Shown: in pieces, positions 53,604 through 61,739 of the stretch
Numbering within the stretch: the first letter of the stretch is position 1
Layout: each line of letters begins with the position of its first letter
From: DRPG01 sp964655065
GTDB taxonomy: Bacteria > Myxococcota_A > UBA796 > GCA-2862545
Length of the DNA: 64,000 nucleotides
Direction: 5' to 3'
Assembly: GCA_964655065.1 (NCBI GenBank)
Contig: CAZZLC010000007.1
Location: forward strand, 62,001-126,000
Made by a program: the position numbers and the translations under genes
The notes under the pieces: model-generated
Seen by the model: the letters and a program-made list of their open reading frames with translations, nothing else
What the model was told of the DNA's origin: nothing
Database searches by the model: none

Positions 53604-54437
53604 ATGATTCGACCTGGAACCACGCTGCGTCTCGGCGTCTGGTTGGGCGTGGGCCTGGCGGCCGCGGGCTGCAGCCGCTTCACCCCCGAGCCACAGCCCG
53701 CCCGCTTCGAGATCGCGGGCGCTCACGCCGAGCTCGTCTGCGAGGCTTGCCACACCGAGGGTCAGCCCTACCAGCCGCTGTCGACCGACTGTCGAAGCTG
53801 CCACGAGGCCGATCGGCCCTCGCCGACCCACTTCGCCGAGCAGACGTGCAACGACGCTGGCTGCCACTCGAGCGAGCACCTGACGTGGGGCGAGGTCGGC
53901 GGCAACGTCGATGGCTTCCACGACTTCCTGCCCCTCGAGGGCTCGCACGACATCGACTGCGCGCTCTGCCACACCGACACGGAGAAGTACGCCGATCTTC
54001 CTGGCGTGTCGGACTACTGCTGGAACTGCCACGAGGTCGACCGCAAAGGCGACGACGACACGCCGAACGGCCTGCACTACATCGCCTACGTCGGCGGCGA
54101 CCCCAAGCAGCCCGACCCTGCCTTCCGATGGGACTGTGGCCCCTGCCACGTCGCCCAGGAGTGGTCCACCAACGCGATCTTCCACTCCTGGCGGAGCCCC
54201 CACGGAGTCATGATCACCGACCCTGCGGAGGTGGAGGTGTGCATCGTCGAGCCCGACGAGACGGCGTGGATCACGGGCTGCGTCGGGTGTCACCCCGACA
54301 CCACCGCGGTCGCCCAGTGTGTCTCCTGCCACGACGACCCGAACCACTTCCCGGGTCAGCCACCGCTCACCTGCACGAGCGCGGGCTGCCACGAGTCCGC
54401 TCAGCCTCCGGACTGCGACTCGCTGGCCACCCCGTGA
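53604..54437 (+). CDS. Multiheme c-type cytochrome lipoprotein
   Basis: 277 aa. Signal with lipobox GLAAAGC (Cys23). Seven CXXCH heme sites: CEACH 46, CRSCH 63, CALCH 119, CWNCH 139, CGPCH 178, CVGCH 226, CVSCH 239. Two additional C-X4-CH sites are CNDAGCH at 82 and CTSAGCH at 257. That makes up to nine hemes; C-X4-CH is rare but is used in some multiheme cytochromes. Probably carries electrons in the periplasm or at the outer membrane. The pattern resembles class III/NapC-like cytochromes of deltaproteobacteria. It overlaps the speD gene by 4 bp (GTGA), so the two share an mRNA. Confidence 0.9.
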   Translation: MIRPGTTLRLGVWLGVGLAAAGCSRFTPEPQPARFEIAGAHAELVCEACHTEGQPYQPLSTDCRSCHEADRPSPTHFAEQTCNDAGCHSSEHLTWGEVGGNVDGFHDFLPLEGSHDIDCALCHTDTEKYADLPGVSDYCWNCHEVDRKGDDDTPNGLHYIAYVGGDPKQPDPAFRWDCGPCHVAQEWSTNAIFHSWRSPHGVMITDPAEVEVCIVEPDETAWITGCVGCHPDTTAVAQCVSCHDDPNHFPGQPPLTCTSAGCHESAQPPDCDSLATP

Positions 54438-54787
54438 GCTTCGAGGGACGCCTCGGCTTGCACTTCATCGCCGACGCCACGGAGTGCCGGGCCGATGTGC
54501 TCGAGGACCCTGGGCTCCTCGCCGAGCTCCTGCGCGGCCTCGCCACCCGGGCGGGGCTCACCGCGCTCGGGGAGCCGCTGGTGCAGCCCACCCCGTCCGG
54601 TTTCGTGGGGGTCCTGCTGCTGGCCGAGTCCCACGCGTCGGTCCACACGGATCGGGCCAGCCGCACGGCCTTTGTCGACGTGTTCTCCTGTGCGGCCCTC
54701 GAGCCCGCGCCCCTCGCGGCGTGGGTCTCGCAGGTGCTCGAGCCACGGTCGGTGAGCACTCGCGCGGTCCCACGGGGTCCTGGGTGA
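54434..54787 (+). CDS. speD: S-adenosylmethionine decarboxylase proenzyme
   Basis: 117 aa, the length of the short prokaryotic class. Decarboxylates SAM to provide aminopropyl groups for spermidine. The self-cleavage and catalytic motif LLLAESHASVHTD carries Ser66 (pyruvoyl source) and His67; Cys86 follows in FVDVFSCAALE. The N-terminal GLHFIADATECRADVL matches the usual GKHL(I/L)xE start. It is coupled to the upstream cytochrome gene and downstream to a degenerate paralogue by GTGA overlaps. No spermidine synthase is encoded in the window. Confidence 0.9.
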   Translation: MSFEGRLGLHFIADATECRADVLEDPGLLAELLRGLATRAGLTALGEPLVQPTPSGFVGVLLLAESHASVHTDRASRTAFVDVFSCAALEPAPLAAWVSQVLEPRSVSTRAVPRGPG

Positions 54788-55131
54788 GCTTGCGTCGGAA
54801 TGCGGGGCTGTTCCGAGCGAGCCCCGACCGTGCCGAGCTGCTGCACGCCGCCGAGCTCCTCGAGGTCGAGGGTCCCTCGCTGGCCCACGCCTTCGAGCCC
54901 CACGGCGAGAGCGTCGCGGTCCTCGGCGCGACCCGCCGCGTGGTGTTGCACACCTGGCCCGAGCACGCCCTCGTGACCGTCGATCTGTACGCCGACGAGG
55001 AGGTCTCGCTGGCGGTGCTCGGCGAGCTCGGGTGGGAGCCCGTGCCCGAGGCGGGCGACGGAGAACGAGCTACCTGCGACCCCGATGGGTCGGTGGCGGT
55101 CTCCGACCCCGAACCCGGAGCCACCGAATGA
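54784..55131 (+). CDS. SpeD-like protein lacking catalytic residues (probable pseudoenzyme)
   Basis: 115 aa. Its LHTWPEHALVTVDLYA (55-70) aligns with the SHxSxHT...AFVDVFSC core of AdoMet decarboxylases, and RAELLHAAELLEVEG with the helix before it. The residues equivalent to Ser66, His67 and Cys86 of the neighbouring SpeD are Arg51, Arg52 and Asp71, so it cannot form a pyruvoyl group. It is coupled to speD by GTGA and to the SDR gene by ATGA. By analogy with trypanosomatid AdoMetDC prozymes it could form a regulatory heterodimer with SpeD; that is inference. The C-terminal ~30 residues are Glu/Asp/Pro-rich. Confidence 0.72.
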   Translation: MSLRRNAGLFRASPDRAELLHAAELLEVEGPSLAHAFEPHGESVAVLGATRRVVLHTWPEHALVTVDLYADEEVSLAVLGELGWEPVPEAGDGERATCDPDGSVAVSDPEPGATE

Positions 55132-56057
55132 GCCGCTGGACCGTCGCGGACATCCCCGACCAACGAGGCCGCATCGCGGTCGTCACTGGCGCCAACAGCG
55201 GAATCGGCTTCGACGCCGCCCGCGAGCTCGCCAAGGCAGGTGCGCACGTGGTCCTGGCCTGCCGGAACGCCGACCGAGCGCGGGTCGCGAGCAACGCGAT
55301 CCTGGAGCGGGTTCCCCGGGCCTCACTCGAGATCCGGGCGCTGGACCTCGCGAGCCTCGCCTCCGTGCGGCGCTTCGCCGAGGGCTTTCTCGCTGACCAC
55401 GACCGCCTCGACCTGCTCGTCAACAACGCGGGCATCATGGCGATTCCGCGCACGGAGACCGAAGACGGCTTCGAGATGCAGTTCGGAACCAATCACCTCG
55501 GCCACTTCGCGCTCACCGGGCGACTGCTGCCGCGGCTCCTCACCACCCTGGGCTCCCGGGTGGTCACCGTCGCCTCCGAGGTGCACCGCACCAGCCGCCT
55601 CGACTTCTCCGATCTCCAGAGCAAGGCGCACTACGGTGCCTGGTCGGCCTACGGTCGCTCGAAGCTTGCCAACATGCTGTTCACCGCCGAGCTCGATCGG
55701 CGACTCGAGGGTCACGCCCCCGTAGCGGTGGCCTGTCACCCCGGCTACGCCGCGACCAACCTCCAACAAGTCGGGCCGCGCATGACGGGAGCCGCCCTCA
55801 CGAGCCTGGTCATGCGGCTCGGCAACGCCCTCGTCGCCCAGTCCTCGTCGATGGGTGCGCTCCCGACGGTGTACGCCGCGACCGCCCCCGACGTCGAGGG
55901 CGGCGACTACATCGGCCCCGATGGGCCCTTCGCAGGCTGGGGCTACCCGAAGAAGAGCACCCCGTCGCGAGCCGCCCGCAGCCGAACCGACGCCGCCGAG
56001 CTGTGGCGACGCTCGGAGACCCTGACTGGCGTGACCTGGGATGCGCTCGCTACCTGA
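55128..56057 (+). CDS. Short-chain dehydrogenase/reductase
   Basis: 309 aa. Rossmann motif TGANSGIGFDAARELAKAG, NNAG, catalytic Ser in VVTVASEVHRTSRLDF and the YxxxK pair in SAYGRSKLANMLF. The long form with NHLGHFALTGRLLPRL and CHPGYAATNLQ is like the protochlorophyllide reductase/retinol dehydrogenase SDR branch. Substrate unknown. ATGA overlap with the SpeD-like gene places it in the same operon as speD. Its end overlaps the convergent amine oxidase gene by 8 bp. Confidence 0.85.
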   Translation: MSRWTVADIPDQRGRIAVVTGANSGIGFDAARELAKAGAHVVLACRNADRARVASNAILERVPRASLEIRALDLASLASVRRFAEGFLADHDRLDLLVNNAGIMAIPRTETEDGFEMQFGTNHLGHFALTGRLLPRLLTTLGSRVVTVASEVHRTSRLDFSDLQSKAHYGAWSAYGRSKLANMLFTAELDRRLEGHAPVAVACHPGYAATNLQQVGPRMTGAALTSLVMRLGNALVAQSSSMGALPTVYAATAPDVEGGDYIGPDGPFAGWGYPKKSTPSRAARSRTDAAELWRRSETLTGVTWDALAT

Positions 56058-57291
56058 GCCACCGCAGCACCCGCTGGACGACCTCGCGGCCGCTGTGCCA
56101 GGCCCCGTGGAGCGTGCCGGGGAAGCCGAGGTGGGTGTGCTCACCGGCGAAGAACAGGGGCGCCGTGTCGGGGTCCGCAAAGGCCTGTCGTACGCTCAAC
56201 GGAGCACCCACCGGGTTGTGGGACCAGGTGCCTCGCGCATGGGGGTCCTCCATCCACGACGAGGTCACCACCTCGACGATCTCGGGCATCTGCCGACCCA
56301 GAAGCCGGGCTGCAGTGGCCCGGATGCGCTCCGCCGCGACCTCGGGGCCGGCCTCGCCCATCCTGGCCGCGAACCGTCCGACAGCCATGCCCACCAACAC
56401 CGGCTCGTGATGGAGTGGGGCGGGCCAGAACACGTCGTCGGACCAGGGGGCGTCGGGACCGACGTCGGTGAGGAAGTCGACCGGATCGGCAAGCGGGGGG
56501 GACTCGAGCCGGACGGCCACGGTGAGCGTCCGCCCAGCTCCGAGGACCCGAATGGCGTGCTGAACCGATTCCGGCAGGGCCGGCTCGAACGCCGGCGTGC
56601 CGGCCTGCAGGACGCCCAGCGGCACGGTGCACACGGCGGCCGCCGCCTCGACGGGGCCCCGGGACGTCTCGAGCACGACACCGCCAGGCCTTCGCTCGAT
56701 GGCGGTGACCGTCGTGTCGAGCTCCACGGGGACGCTGGGATCGCGGACCGCCTCGACGACGCGGTCGAGCCCCTGCATCACCCAGAAGTCTCCTCCCGGA
56801 TAGATGCCGTCCTCCTCCCAGGCATCGAGACCGAGGTCCTCGAGGTCTGCGCCATGGTCGAGCGCGATGTCTCGCAGCCGGGCATCGAGGGCGGCCGACC
56901 GCGCGCCCGGCGGGAGTGCGTCGCGAAGCGAGCAGTCGTGAGTCGGGCGCTTCGAGCCCTCCCAGTGCTGCCAGATCCGATCGAAGTCCCGATCGAGCGC
57001 GCGTACCTCGGCCGGCGACCACGGGCGTCCGTCGGTGGCGACGAGCTCGCTTTGGGACCGCCGGAGGTCGAGGCCTGCCCGACGCGCCCGCACGAAGATG
57101 GGGTTGCCCTTGCGGCCGTGGATCCACGTCGCGCCGAGCTCCAGGGGACCACCCCACCTCCGATCGGTCCGAACGCGCCCCCCCACCCGGTCCCGGGCTT
57201 CGAGGACCGTGACCTCGCATCCCGCTTCGGAGAGCCGAGCCGCCGCGGTGAGCCCCGCCACCCCGGCTCCGACCACCACCACCCGCTCCAC
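56050..57291 (-). CDS. FAD-dependent amine oxidase (polyamine/monoamine oxidase-like)
   Basis: 413 aa. FAD motif VVVVGAGVAGLTAAARLSEAG near the N-terminus, DRVGGRVRTDR, and the C-terminal FAD region FFAGEHTHLGFPGTLHGAWHSG. The last region is close to the pattern of polyamine oxidases. The GTG at 57291 follows GGGAGG. It is convergent with the speD operon (8-bp overlap with the SDR). Because its neighbours make decarboxylated SAM for polyamines, oxidation of a polyamine is a reasonable guess; carotenoid desaturase-type or general amine substrates are not excluded. Confidence 0.82.
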   Translation of the reverse strand: MERVVVVGAGVAGLTAAARLSEAGCEVTVLEARDRVGGRVRTDRRWGGPLELGATWIHGRKGNPIFVRARRAGLDLRRSQSELVATDGRPWSPAEVRALDRDFDRIWQHWEGSKRPTHDCSLRDALPPGARSAALDARLRDIALDHGADLEDLGLDAWEEDGIYPGGDFWVMQGLDRVVEAVRDPSVPVELDTTVTAIERRPGGVVLETSRGPVEAAAAVCTVPLGVLQAGTPAFEPALPESVQHAIRVLGAGRTLTVAVRLESPPLADPVDFLTDVGPDAPWSDDVFWPAPLHHEPVLVGMAVGRFAARMGEAGPEVAAERIRATAARLLGRQMPEIVEVVTSSWMEDPHARGTWSHNPVGAPLSVRQAFADPDTAPLFFAGEHTHLGFPGTLHGAWHSGREVVQRVLRWLR

Positions 57292-57456
57292 ATCGCCTCC
57301 CGGCAACGCGATCCCGCTACCCCGATGAGCGCCCCACGCTCGCGCGGCAATCCTGCCGCACGCGATCGTCACGTCACCGCGCGCCCGGTTCGAATACATC
57401 GGCCCGCGAGTGGATCGATCGTTGCACGGCGACGCTGGAGCGACGACGGAGGACCC

Positions 57457-57864
57457 ATGTGGATCGGGATCGGACTCTTGGTGGGTTGTGGAGGCAGTTC
57501 CGACGAGGAGCTGCTCGAGTCGCTGGCTGGCACCTGGACGGGTGAAGCCCTCGTCGCCGGCGAGACCCGAGCGATCAGCGGCTTGTTCGAGTACGCGGGC
57601 TTCCTCAGCGGGGACCTCGACGTCGAGGAGTCGGAGGGCACCGTGAGCTACGGGCTCCGCCGGGCCGACGCGTTCAACGACCTCATCGACCTCGACCTCC
57701 AGCGCACGGGCGACGAGCAGTTCCTCACCCTCGAGGGTTCGATCACCGGAGGTTCCTTCACGGGCGACATCGTGAAGACCTTCGAGTGCGGCAAGCCGCA
57801 GCCCTGCGGCTACGTCGGTACGTTCACGATCTCGACCGCCGGACCCGTCGACACGGGCATCTGA
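57457..57864 (+). CDS. Small lipoprotein of unknown function
   Basis: 135 aa. Lipobox IGLLVGC at residue ~11 followed by GGSSDEELLE, then an all-beta mature part (GTWTGEALVAGETRAISGLF ... EGSITGGSFTGDIVKTF) with one Cys pair (FECGKPQPCGYVG) that probably forms a disulfide. The pattern suggests a small lipocalin-like or beta-sandwich domain exposed in the periplasm. No known family recognised. GGAGG precedes the ATG. It is divergent from the amine oxidase gene (165 bp) and convergent with the HtrA-like protease. Confidence 0.75.
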   Translation: MWIGIGLLVGCGGSSDEELLESLAGTWTGEALVAGETRAISGLFEYAGFLSGDLDVEESEGTVSYGLRRADAFNDLIDLDLQRTGDEQFLTLEGSITGGSFTGDIVKTFECGKPQPCGYVGTFTISTAGPVDTGI

Positions 57865-57879
57865 GCCTCGCTCCGGTGG

Positions 57880-58956
57880 TCACTGCGGGAGCACGCCGAG
57901 CGTACCCCGCAAGGTGCGGCGTCGGGAGTCGCGGATGACCTCGATCTCGAACGGGCGGTCCGACCCCGTCTTGGCCACGCGGTTGCGGAACCGCGTGACG
58001 TCGGAGACCGGCTCGCCCTGAAACGCGACCACGATGTCGTCAGCGCGGAGACCGGCGTCGGCGGCCGGCGTTCCGGCCTGGACGCCATCGATGCGCACCC
58101 CGCCGTCGATCCCGAGTCCGTCGGCGATGGCGGGCTCGACATCGGCAATCAGCACTCCGAGCCAGCCGCGGTCGACCGCGCCGTCGGTCAGGATGTCCTC
58201 CACGATTTCAGTGGCCATGGAGGCGGGGATCGAGAAGCCAATGCCCTGCGACCCGCCGCTGCGACTGAAGATCGCCGTGTTGATGCCGATCAGCGTGCCG
58301 TCGAGGTCGACCAGAGCCCCTCCGGAGTTCCCGGGGTTGATCGCCGCGTCGGTCTGAATGAAGTCTTCATAGCGGACGATCCCGACATTCGACCTGCCCT
58401 TCGCGCTCACGATGCCCATGGTGACGGTCTGGCCGATGCCGAAGGGGTTGCCGACCGCGAGCACCACCTCACCGAGCCGGAGCCCGTCCGAGTCGCCGAA
58501 GGGCAGCGCGAGGAGCGCTTCCGGAGGGTCGACGATCCGCAAGACGGCGAGGTCGCTGCTCGGGTCGGAGCCGACGACATCCGCTCGGTGGACCGAGCCG
58601 TCGGGAAGGGTCACCAAGACCTGCTCGGCCCCAGCGATGACGTGGTTGTTGGTGACCACGATGCCATCCTCGCGCACGATCACCCCGGAGCCGAGGCCCT
58701 GGGGAGCGGGGCCGCGCACCGAGAACCGAGCCGCGCTCCGTGTGGACACGCTGACGACCGAGGAGACAGCACGCTCCGCGACCTCGGGCAGCACCTCGGC
58801 GAGCCCGAGCAGCCCGAGATCGCGCGGGGTGACGGTCGCTGGTCGGGGGAGCGGGGTCTGCGCCGTCGCGATGACCGACGACGGTTCCTCCGGCATCACG
58901 GCGAGCGGGTCTGCCGCACAACCGGCGAGAACGAGGGCGATGAGCGGACGTGACAC
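57880..58956 (-). CDS. HtrA/DegP-like serine protease lipoprotein (S1C family)
   Basis: 358 aa. Lipobox ALVLAGC at the N-terminus. The trypsin-like domain has catalytic His105 (TNNHV), Asp135 (SSDLAVL) and Ser211 (NPGNSGG). One C-terminal PDZ domain (~265-355) with GVRIDGVQAGTPAADAGLRADD. One PDZ makes it closer to DegS/HhoB than to DegP. It degrades or senses damaged proteins in the periplasm; lipid anchoring replaces the membrane helix of DegS. GTG start. It follows convergently on the small lipoprotein. Confidence 0.92.
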   Translation of the reverse strand: MSRPLIALVLAGCAADPLAVMPEEPSSVIATAQTPLPRPATVTPRDLGLLGLAEVLPEVAERAVSSVVSVSTRSAARFSVRGPAPQGLGSGVIVREDGIVVTNNHVIAGAEQVLVTLPDGSVHRADVVGSDPSSDLAVLRIVDPPEALLALPFGDSDGLRLGEVVLAVGNPFGIGQTVTMGIVSAKGRSNVGIVRYEDFIQTDAAINPGNSGGALVDLDGTLIGINTAIFSRSGGSQGIGFSIPASMATEIVEDILTDGAVDRGWLGVLIADVEPAIADGLGIDGGVRIDGVQAGTPAADAGLRADDIVVAFQGEPVSDVTRFRNRVAKTGSDRPFEIEVIRDSRRRTLRGTLGVLPQ

Positions 58957-59014
58957 GACAACCTCACTGCAAAGTGGTCCCGCTCGCCATCACGAAGCGC
59001 GCTCCGCGCGGTCG

Positions 59015-59040
59015 TCTCCCCTCGCTTTGCGCGAGGGAGA
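59015..59040. repeat. Imperfect 10-bp hairpin
   Basis: TCTCCCCTCGC (59015-59025) pairs with GCGAGGGAGA (59031-59040), with one unpaired C and a 5-base loop (TTTGC). A role as a REP-like element, terminator or leader structure cannot be separated from the sequence. Confidence 0.45.
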
Positions 59041-59079
59041 ACGCGGGGTCATGGTCTCTGCGCCGGCGCACCTTGCGAA

Positions 59080-59100
59080 GCAGGCGACGAAGTCGCCTGC
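59080..59100. repeat. Perfect 9-bp hairpin
   Basis: GCAGGCGAC (59080-59088) and GTCGCCTGC (59092-59100) are exact complements around GAA. It lies about 170 bp before the cyclophilin start. It is the strongest inverted repeat in this spacer and may be a protein-binding site or RNA structure. Confidence 0.5.
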
Positions 59101-59272
59101 CGGCCGAGACCGAGGGCGCCCGGACACTGCGACCTTGGTGTCCTCGTCGTATGCACCACCGGGGCACGCGGATGGCCAGGTGACGGTCCGTGGCGGTTCG
59201 TGTCAGTCCGCCCCCGGCCGTGACGGGGATCCGACAGTGGACGTCGTCGGGGGAGGGATTTACGAGTCGCGC

Positions 59273-59788
59273 ATGGCAAATCCCACTGCGACGATGGAAA
59301 CCTCCCTCGGCACGTTCGAGGTCGAGCTCTTCACCGACCTGATGCCCGTCACGGCCGGCAACTTCATCCGCCTCGCGAAGGAGGGCTTCTATGACGGCCT
59401 TCACTTCCACCGGGTGATTCGCGGGTTCATGATCCAGTTCGGCTGTCCGCACAGCCGCGATCCGAACAGCGCACGGGCTGGCACGGGCAACAGTCCCTAC
59501 GGCAACCTCGCCGACGAGCATCCCGAGAATGCCAAGCTCTCGAACGAGCCCGGCACGTTGTCCATGGCCAACACCGGTCGGCCGAACAGCGGCAGCTGCC
59601 AGTTCTTCATCAACACCGTTCACAACCAGTACCTCGACTGGTTCAGCGCCGGGCCGTCGAAGCACCCGGTGTTCGGCCGCGTGACCAACGGGATGGACGT
59701 CGTTCACGCCATCGAGAACACGGCGACCGACGCTGGCGACCGCCCGACCACGCCCGTGCAGATGGTCAAGGTGACGATCACCGAGTGA
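59273..59788 (+). CDS. Peptidyl-prolyl cis-trans isomerase (cyclophilin)
   Basis: 171 aa. Cyclophilin core with LFTDLMPVTAGNFIRLAKEGFYDGLHFHRVIRGFMIQFGCP, catalytic Arg in FHRVI, ... SMANTGRPNSGSCQFFINT and HPVFGRVTNGMDVV. There is no signal peptide, so it is cytoplasmic, as for PpiB. It has the GTGNSPYGNLADEHP loop of the divergent-loop group. The assigned ATG has GGGAGGG 15 bases before it, further than usual; no better start agrees with the fold. Confidence 0.94.
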   Translation: MANPTATMETSLGTFEVELFTDLMPVTAGNFIRLAKEGFYDGLHFHRVIRGFMIQFGCPHSRDPNSARAGTGNSPYGNLADEHPENAKLSNEPGTLSMANTGRPNSGSCQFFINTVHNQYLDWFSAGPSKHPVFGRVTNGMDVVHAIENTATDAGDRPTTPVQMVKVTITE

Positions 59789-59794
59789 CCCGCG

Positions 59795-59812
59795 GGTCGC
59801 TCGTGAGCGACC
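59795..59812. terminator. Perfect 8-bp hairpin after the cyclophilin gene
   Basis: GGTCGCTC (59795-59802) pairs with GAGCGACC (59805-59812) with a 2-base loop, six bases after the stop. It partly overlaps a second palindrome GACCCGCGGGTC (59787-59798). Between convergent genes this is a likely bidirectional terminator, without a T tract. Confidence 0.5.
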
Positions 59813-59839
59813 TGCGAGCTGCTGCCACCCTGAAAGCGC

Positions 59840-60580
59840 CTACTTGCTGTCGCGATTCTTGAGCGCGAGCTCGAGGCCCGACGCGTCGGAGACCTTGAAG
59901 GTCTCGCCCTCGACGAGGATGTAGACGCTGCGGCCGTTCGCCTTGATCTCGACCATCGTGCCCTCGGTCGCCTCGACGGTGAGGAGCTTGGGCTCGGCGC
60001 CGAGCGTCGCAGGCGCTTCCTCGACCATCGGGGCGGCGGCAATCACACCGGAGTCCGGGTCGATGGTGATGGTGGTCGGAGCGGTGGAGGCGACAGGCGC
60101 AGCCGCCGCCGGTGCCGCTGCCACGACCGGTGCGGTCGCGGGAGTCGGGGTCGGAGTCTGGGGCGCTGCCGGCGTCGAGGCGACCGGCGCCTGGGCCGGA
60201 GCGGGCGCCGGCTGCGCGGGCGGCTCGACCGTGATTGGGGGCTGCGCCACCGACATGTCCTGGTCGGCGGGCTCGTTCGAGTGCTCCTCGAGCCACTCCG
60301 TGCGAAGCACCCGGAGCGTGCCCTGGTCCCACTCGGCCCACGTCATGGTGTTGTCGGGGACTTCCATGTCCGCCTCGAAGAGCGTCTTGCCGAAGACGCC
60401 AGCCACGCGGATTCGGTGGGTACCAGGCTCGAGACCCGTCACGGTCTGCTGGAGCTTTCCGGTGAGGGTCGCCTTCTCGCCGTCGACGAAGATCGCGACT
60501 GGACCGCTGACATTGAAGACAATATTCGAGTACGCTTCCGCGGTCGGCGCGGCGACGAGTAGTCCCAAGATGGGCAACAT
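59840..60580 (-). CDS. Secreted PEGA-like domain protein with Pro/Ala-rich linker
   Basis: 246 aa. Signal peptide MLPILGLLVAAPTAEAY, then a PEGA-like carbohydrate/peptidoglycan-associated domain of about 80 residues (VAIFVDGEKATLTGKLQQTVTGLEPGTHRIRV). A long Ala/Pro/Thr-rich linker follows (~115-185), and a C-terminal ~45-residue domain (TMVEIKANGRSVYILVEGETFKVSDA). The PEGA domain is common in myxobacterial surface and kinase-associated proteins; its ligand is not established. The ATG at 60580 has GGAGG four bases upstream. It is divergent from sua5. Confidence 0.82.
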   Translation of the reverse strand: MLPILGLLVAAPTAEAYSNIVFNVSGPVAIFVDGEKATLTGKLQQTVTGLEPGTHRIRVAGVFGKTLFEADMEVPDNTMTWAEWDQGTLRVLRTEWLEEHSNEPADQDMSVAQPPITVEPPAQPAPAPAQAPVASTPAAPQTPTPTPATAPVVAAAPAAAAPVASTAPTTITIDPDSGVIAAAPMVEEAPATLGAEPKLLTVEATEGTMVEIKANGRSVYILVEGETFKVSDASGLELALKNRDSK

Positions 60581-60682
60581 GGTTCCTCCAGGCCCATGGT
60601 GGGACACCACGGGACGCCAATTGCGCTACTTCGGTTGCTGGGCCCCCCGAAGGGGCTCTGCGACACAGGGGGCACTCCTATT

Positions 60683-61714
60683 GTGCTGTCTCTCGTGCCC
60701 GATGGCCACGGGTTGTACACGTCAGCCGAGCTGTTGAGGGCCGGCGACCTGGTCGCAATGCCCACCGAAACCGTGTATGGCCTGGCTGCGGACGCCTTCG
60801 CCCCAGCGGCCATCGTCAAGATTTTTGACGCGAAAGAGAGGCCTCGTTTCGATCCCCTGATCGTGCATCTTCCCGAAGGGCCTCCCGACGACGTGGTCGA
60901 GGGCGTCGTCGAGCTGGTCGTCCTGGCGAGCCGCGGCCGGGAGCGCTTCGGAGCGCTCACCGATCACTTCTGGCCGGGTCCCCTGACGTTGGTGCTCCCG
61001 CGCCACCCCCGCATCCCCGACCTCGTCACCTCGGGTCGGGAGACCGTCGCGGTCCGGATGCCCGACCATCCGGTCACGCAGGCGCTCCTCGAGGCCTTTG
61101 GAGGGCCCCTCGTGGCGCCGAGCGCCAACCGCTTCGGCTCGATCTCGCCGACGTCGGCAGCAGACGTCCGCGCCGAGCTCGAGGGGCGCATCGCGGCCGT
61201 CCTCGACGGCGGCCGGTGCCCGCTCGGCGTCGAGTCGACGATCGTGGCCATCGATCGAGACGGAGCGCTGCGGCTGCTCCGGCCAGGCGCCCTGCCTGTC
61301 GAGGACATCGAGACGGTGGCGCCCGTCGAGCGCGCGATGGCTCGCGGAGACACTGCGGCGCCAGAGAGCCCGGGGCAGCTGTCGCGCCACTACGCGCCGG
61401 GCACCCCACTCGTGTTGGTCGACGACCTGGAGACTCCCGCCGAAGGGCCGCCGTCGCGTCTCGCGCTGCTGAGGGTGAGCGGCGATCCCGACTTGGCCCG
61501 TCGGGCCTACGAGGCAGCGGGACACACCGTCGTCGACGTCGTGTCGCTCTCGCGAGGAGGCGATCTGGCCGAGGCAGCCCGAGAGCTGTTCGCCGCGCTG
61601 CGGCGGCTCGACGACTGTGGAGCAGACACCATCGTCGCCGAGCGCAGCCCAACGTCCAGCGGGCTAGGTTTCGCGATCGAGGACCGTCTGCAGCGGGCGA
61701 GTGCCCTTCGCTGA
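60683..61714 (+). CDS. sua5: L-threonylcarbamoyladenylate synthase (Sua5 type)
   Basis: 343 aa. Makes the threonylcarbamoyl-AMP intermediate for t6A37 of tRNA. YrdC domain with VAMPTETVYGLAADAF, FWPGPLTLVLPRH, VRMPDHPVTQALL and the APSANRFGSISPTSA signature. The C-terminal ~110 residues (~235-343; RHYAPGTPLVLVDD ... SSGLGFAIEDRL) are the extra Sua5 domain absent from YrdC/TsaC. A GTG at 60683 gives a natural N-terminus; an in-frame GTG at 60695 is also possible, and a longer frame to 60596 is unsupported. Confidence 0.93.
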   Translation: MLSLVPDGHGLYTSAELLRAGDLVAMPTETVYGLAADAFAPAAIVKIFDAKERPRFDPLIVHLPEGPPDDVVEGVVELVVLASRGRERFGALTDHFWPGPLTLVLPRHPRIPDLVTSGRETVAVRMPDHPVTQALLEAFGGPLVAPSANRFGSISPTSAADVRAELEGRIAAVLDGGRCPLGVESTIVAIDRDGALRLLRPGALPVEDIETVAPVERAMARGDTAAPESPGQLSRHYAPGTPLVLVDDLETPAEGPPSRLALLRVSGDPDLARRAYEAAGHTVVDVVSLSRGGDLAEAARELFAALRRLDDCGADTIVAERSPTSSGLGFAIEDRLQRASALR

Positions 61715-61739
61715 AGTATGGTTCGCCCGGAGGCACGGT

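Larger units (their letters stand above)
58957..59272. other. Divergent intergenic region with two hairpins
   Basis: 316 bp between the HtrA-like gene (minus) and the cyclophilin gene (plus), with no supported gene. It holds two clear stem-loops, listed separately, and GC-rich direct segments. Both promoters are expected here, but I cannot place -10/-35 boxes with confidence. Confidence 0.5.

Noticed and set aside
51359..53683. Long minus-strand frame opposite lysAC
   Set aside because: Shadow of the real gene; it has no domain and no start signal.
60596..60682. N-terminal extension of Sua5
   Set aside because: Residues before 60683 are not YrdC-like and overlap the leader of the divergent gene.
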